From the NCBI GenBank assembly GCA_050739575.1, contig JBOIBN010000116.1:1-5144 (forward strand): a stretch of 5,144 nt of DNA. The letters run 5' to 3'. A program made the position numbers and the translations under genes. The DNA is from JBOIBN01 sp050739575 (GTDB lineage Bacteria > Pseudomonadota > Gammaproteobacteria > JAKDMP01). Positions 3,919 to 5,144 of this stretch are shown one piece after another; within the stretch, counting starts at the first letter, position 1, and every line of letters starts with the position of its first letter. The notes beneath the pieces are model-generated. The model saw only the letters and a program-made list of their open reading frames with translations. It did not search any database and was not told where the DNA came from.

Positions 3919-5144
3919 TCAGTCGAACCAGGCGCGCAGGCCGATAACGAACACGGTATCGCTCGCGCGCCTGTCCTCGGCGCGCCGGTAGTCGCTGGTG
4001 TGCCCGAAAGTGCGAGTGTACTCCAAGCCCACGTAGGGCGCGAACTTGCGGCTGAACTCGTAACGCAGCCTGAGCCCGAGCGAGGCATCGGACAGGCCGC
4101 TGCCGATGCCGCGCGCGGCATCGGCTTGCCCGTAGAGATTGGCTTCCAGTTCGGGTTCGAGAATCAAGCGCTGGGTGAAGAGCCATTCGTAGCGCAGCTT
4201 GGCGCGGGCGGCCGTGCGCCCGCCGGGGCCGACATAGCCGGTAAGTTCGAGGTCGAAGAAATACCGCGCAAGACCCTGAATGCCGAAGGCCGCCCAGTTG
4301 CGCGCCGGCCCGCCGCCGAAGTCGTGGCGTATACCGGCCTGGAAGTCGAAGAAGCCGCTGAAGGGGCGGTCGTAGAAGGCACTGATATCGGCATCTTCGG
4401 TATGCCCGCCGCTGCGTGTCCCTTCGGTCTTGAACCACAGCTTTTGGTAATCGCCGCCGAACCAGGCCTGCGCATCCCAGGCGCCGGCATCGGGGCTGTC
4501 GCCGACACCGGACTGGTACTCGAGCTGGTCGAGCAGCACTTGAAAATACGTTCTCGTATCGGCGATGGTCGCCTGTTCATGCGCCGGTGGCGGGTCGCCG
4601 GCCGTGTGGCCGTGACGATCGGCGAAGGCGGGCGTCGAATAGATCGCGACGCCCGAGGAGCCGGGCGGCGGCGCGACCTGAACTTCGCGGAACATACCCG
4701 CTTCCATGTGATAGAGCAAATGGCAGTGCAGCGCCCAGCCGCCGGGCGCATCCGCCGTCACGAGCAGGCTCAGGCGTTCGCCGGGCTGCACGTTGACGGT
4801 ATGCAGGAGCGGATTGTGCACGCCATGGCCGTTCTGCAGCTCCATGAACATGCCGTGCAGATGGATCGGGTGATTCATCATGGTGTCATTGATCAACACG
4901 ATGCGCACGCGCTCGCCGTAGTGCAGCTTGAGCGGCACCGAATCGGCGTACTTCTTGCCGTTGAACGACCACATGTAGCGCTCCATGTTGCCGGTGAGGT
5001 GCAGCACGATGGTGCGCTCGGGCGCCGGGTCGGGATGTGCATCGAGGCTCTTGAGATCCGCGTAGGTCAGATCGCGCCGGCCGTTGTTGCGCAAGCCGAC
5101 GCCGGGGTCGTCGAGCCTGTTCATCGGTGCCTCCGCGATGTGCG
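3919..5144 (-). CDS. copA-copB: CopA-type multicopper oxidase fused in frame to a CopB outer-membrane domain, 5' end cut by the window
   Basis: Read leftward, the frame is open from the window edge to TGA at 3919-3921. Numbered from the ATG at 5124, residues 1-151 are the C-terminal cupredoxin domain of CopA: LDDPGVGLRNNGRR, GNMERYMWSFNGKKY, the copper ligands HPIHLHG (His85, His88, His90) and HCHLLYHMEAGM (His133, Cys134, His135, His139, Met144). CopA proteins normally end just after this, but here the frame passes a Pro/His-rich linker (about 152-190) into a CopB domain (about 191-401) with WDAQAWFGGDYQKLWFKTEG, QAGIRHDFGGGP, LILEPELEANLYGQ, GIGSGLSDASLGLRLRYE and FAPYVGLEY. CopA oxidises Cu(I) in the periplasm; CopB is an outer-membrane beta-barrel of copper resistance. 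They are usually separate adjacent genes. The ATG at 5124 is internal: residues HIAEAP precede it in frame and family members continue upstream, so the N-terminal CopA domains and Tat signal lie to the right. The last residue is Asp after RAWF. Confidence 0.9.
   Translation of the reverse strand, partial: HIAEAPMNRLDDPGVGLRNNGRRDLTYADLKSLDAHPDPAPERTIVLHLTGNMERYMWSFNGKKYADSVPLKLHYGERVRIVLINDTMMNHPIHLHGMFMELQNGHGVHNPLLHTVNVQPGERLSLLVTADAPGGWALHCHLLYHMEAGMFREVQVAPPPGSSGVAIYSTPAFADRHGHTAGDPPPAHEQATIADTRTYFQVLLDQLEYQSGVGDSPDAGAWDAQAWFGGDYQKLWFKTEGTRSGGHTEDADISAFYDRPFSGFFDFQAGIRHDFGGGPARNWAAFGIQGLARYFFDLELTGYVGPGGRTAARAKLRYEWLFTQRLILEPELEANLYGQADAARGIGSGLSDASLGLRLRYEFSRKFAPYVGLEYTRTFGHTSDYRRAEDRRASDTVFVIGLRAWFD

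Noticed and set aside
3126..3947. 273-codon + strand ORF opposite the cupredoxin
   Set aside because: It is a shadow of the cupredoxin gene; the - strand frame has a signal peptide and complete copper ligands, and this one has no recognisable domain.
3746..4438. 230-codon Arg-rich - strand ORF within the CopB part
   Set aside because: Alternate frame of the well-supported CopB coding sequence; typical high-GC shadow.
5122..5124. ATG at 5124 as the start of the CopA-CopB protein
   Set aside because: Codons before it remain open to the window edge and the sequence from here is the middle of CopA, so it is internal.

Overview
The window is GC-rich bacterial chromosome or accessory DNA. The gene families (CopA/CopB copper resistance, an FrmR/RcnR-type repressor, a TlpA-type thioredoxin) and the outer-membrane CopB domain point to a Gram-negative proteobacterium, most likely beta or gamma. 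I cannot place it more finely from sequence alone. The gene content is that of a metal-resistance region.

Layout, left to right. (1) Positions 2-517, + strand: the 3' part of a periplasmic thioredoxin-like (TlpA family) protein, cut by the left edge. (2) Positions 518-857: non-coding and AT-richer than its surroundings. It ends in a 6-bp-arm inverted repeat (TATACC-GG-GGTATA), the probable operator of the next gene. (3) Positions 858-1118, + strand: a small FrmR/RcnR/CsoR-family (DUF156) repressor with a His3/Cys35/His60/His64 set like that of the Ni/Co sensor RcnR. (4) Positions 1129-3078, + strand: a P1B-type heavy-metal ATPase starting 10 nt after the repressor stop. It has a His-rich N-terminus, no HMA domain, and a degenerate 'CPx' position (Gly-Ala-Cys). 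Genes 3 and 4 look like one self-regulated efflux operon. (5) Positions 3079-3182: a short convergent intergenic stretch with a 9-bp hairpin. (6) Positions 3183-3749, - strand: a secreted cupredoxin with all four type-1 copper ligands and an expanded 24-bp/8-residue Met-His repeat. (7) Positions 3750-3918: an intergenic stretch with an 11-bp-stem hairpin and a possible 11-codon leader ORF. (8) Positions 3919-5144, - strand: the C-terminal part of a CopA-type multicopper oxidase that continues in frame, with no stop, into a CopB outer-membrane barrel; it is cut by the right edge.

How they may work together: the right-hand, leftward-reading genes form a periplasmic and outer-membrane copper-detoxification unit (oxidation of Cu(I), copper binding, outer-membrane CopB). 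The left-hand, rightward-reading pair is a cytoplasmic sensor plus inner-membrane exporter, probably for a divalent metal. The most unusual features are the CopA-CopB fusion, the repeat expansion in the cupredoxin, and the non-canonical metal-site motif of the ATPase together with its FrmR/RcnR-hybrid regulator.
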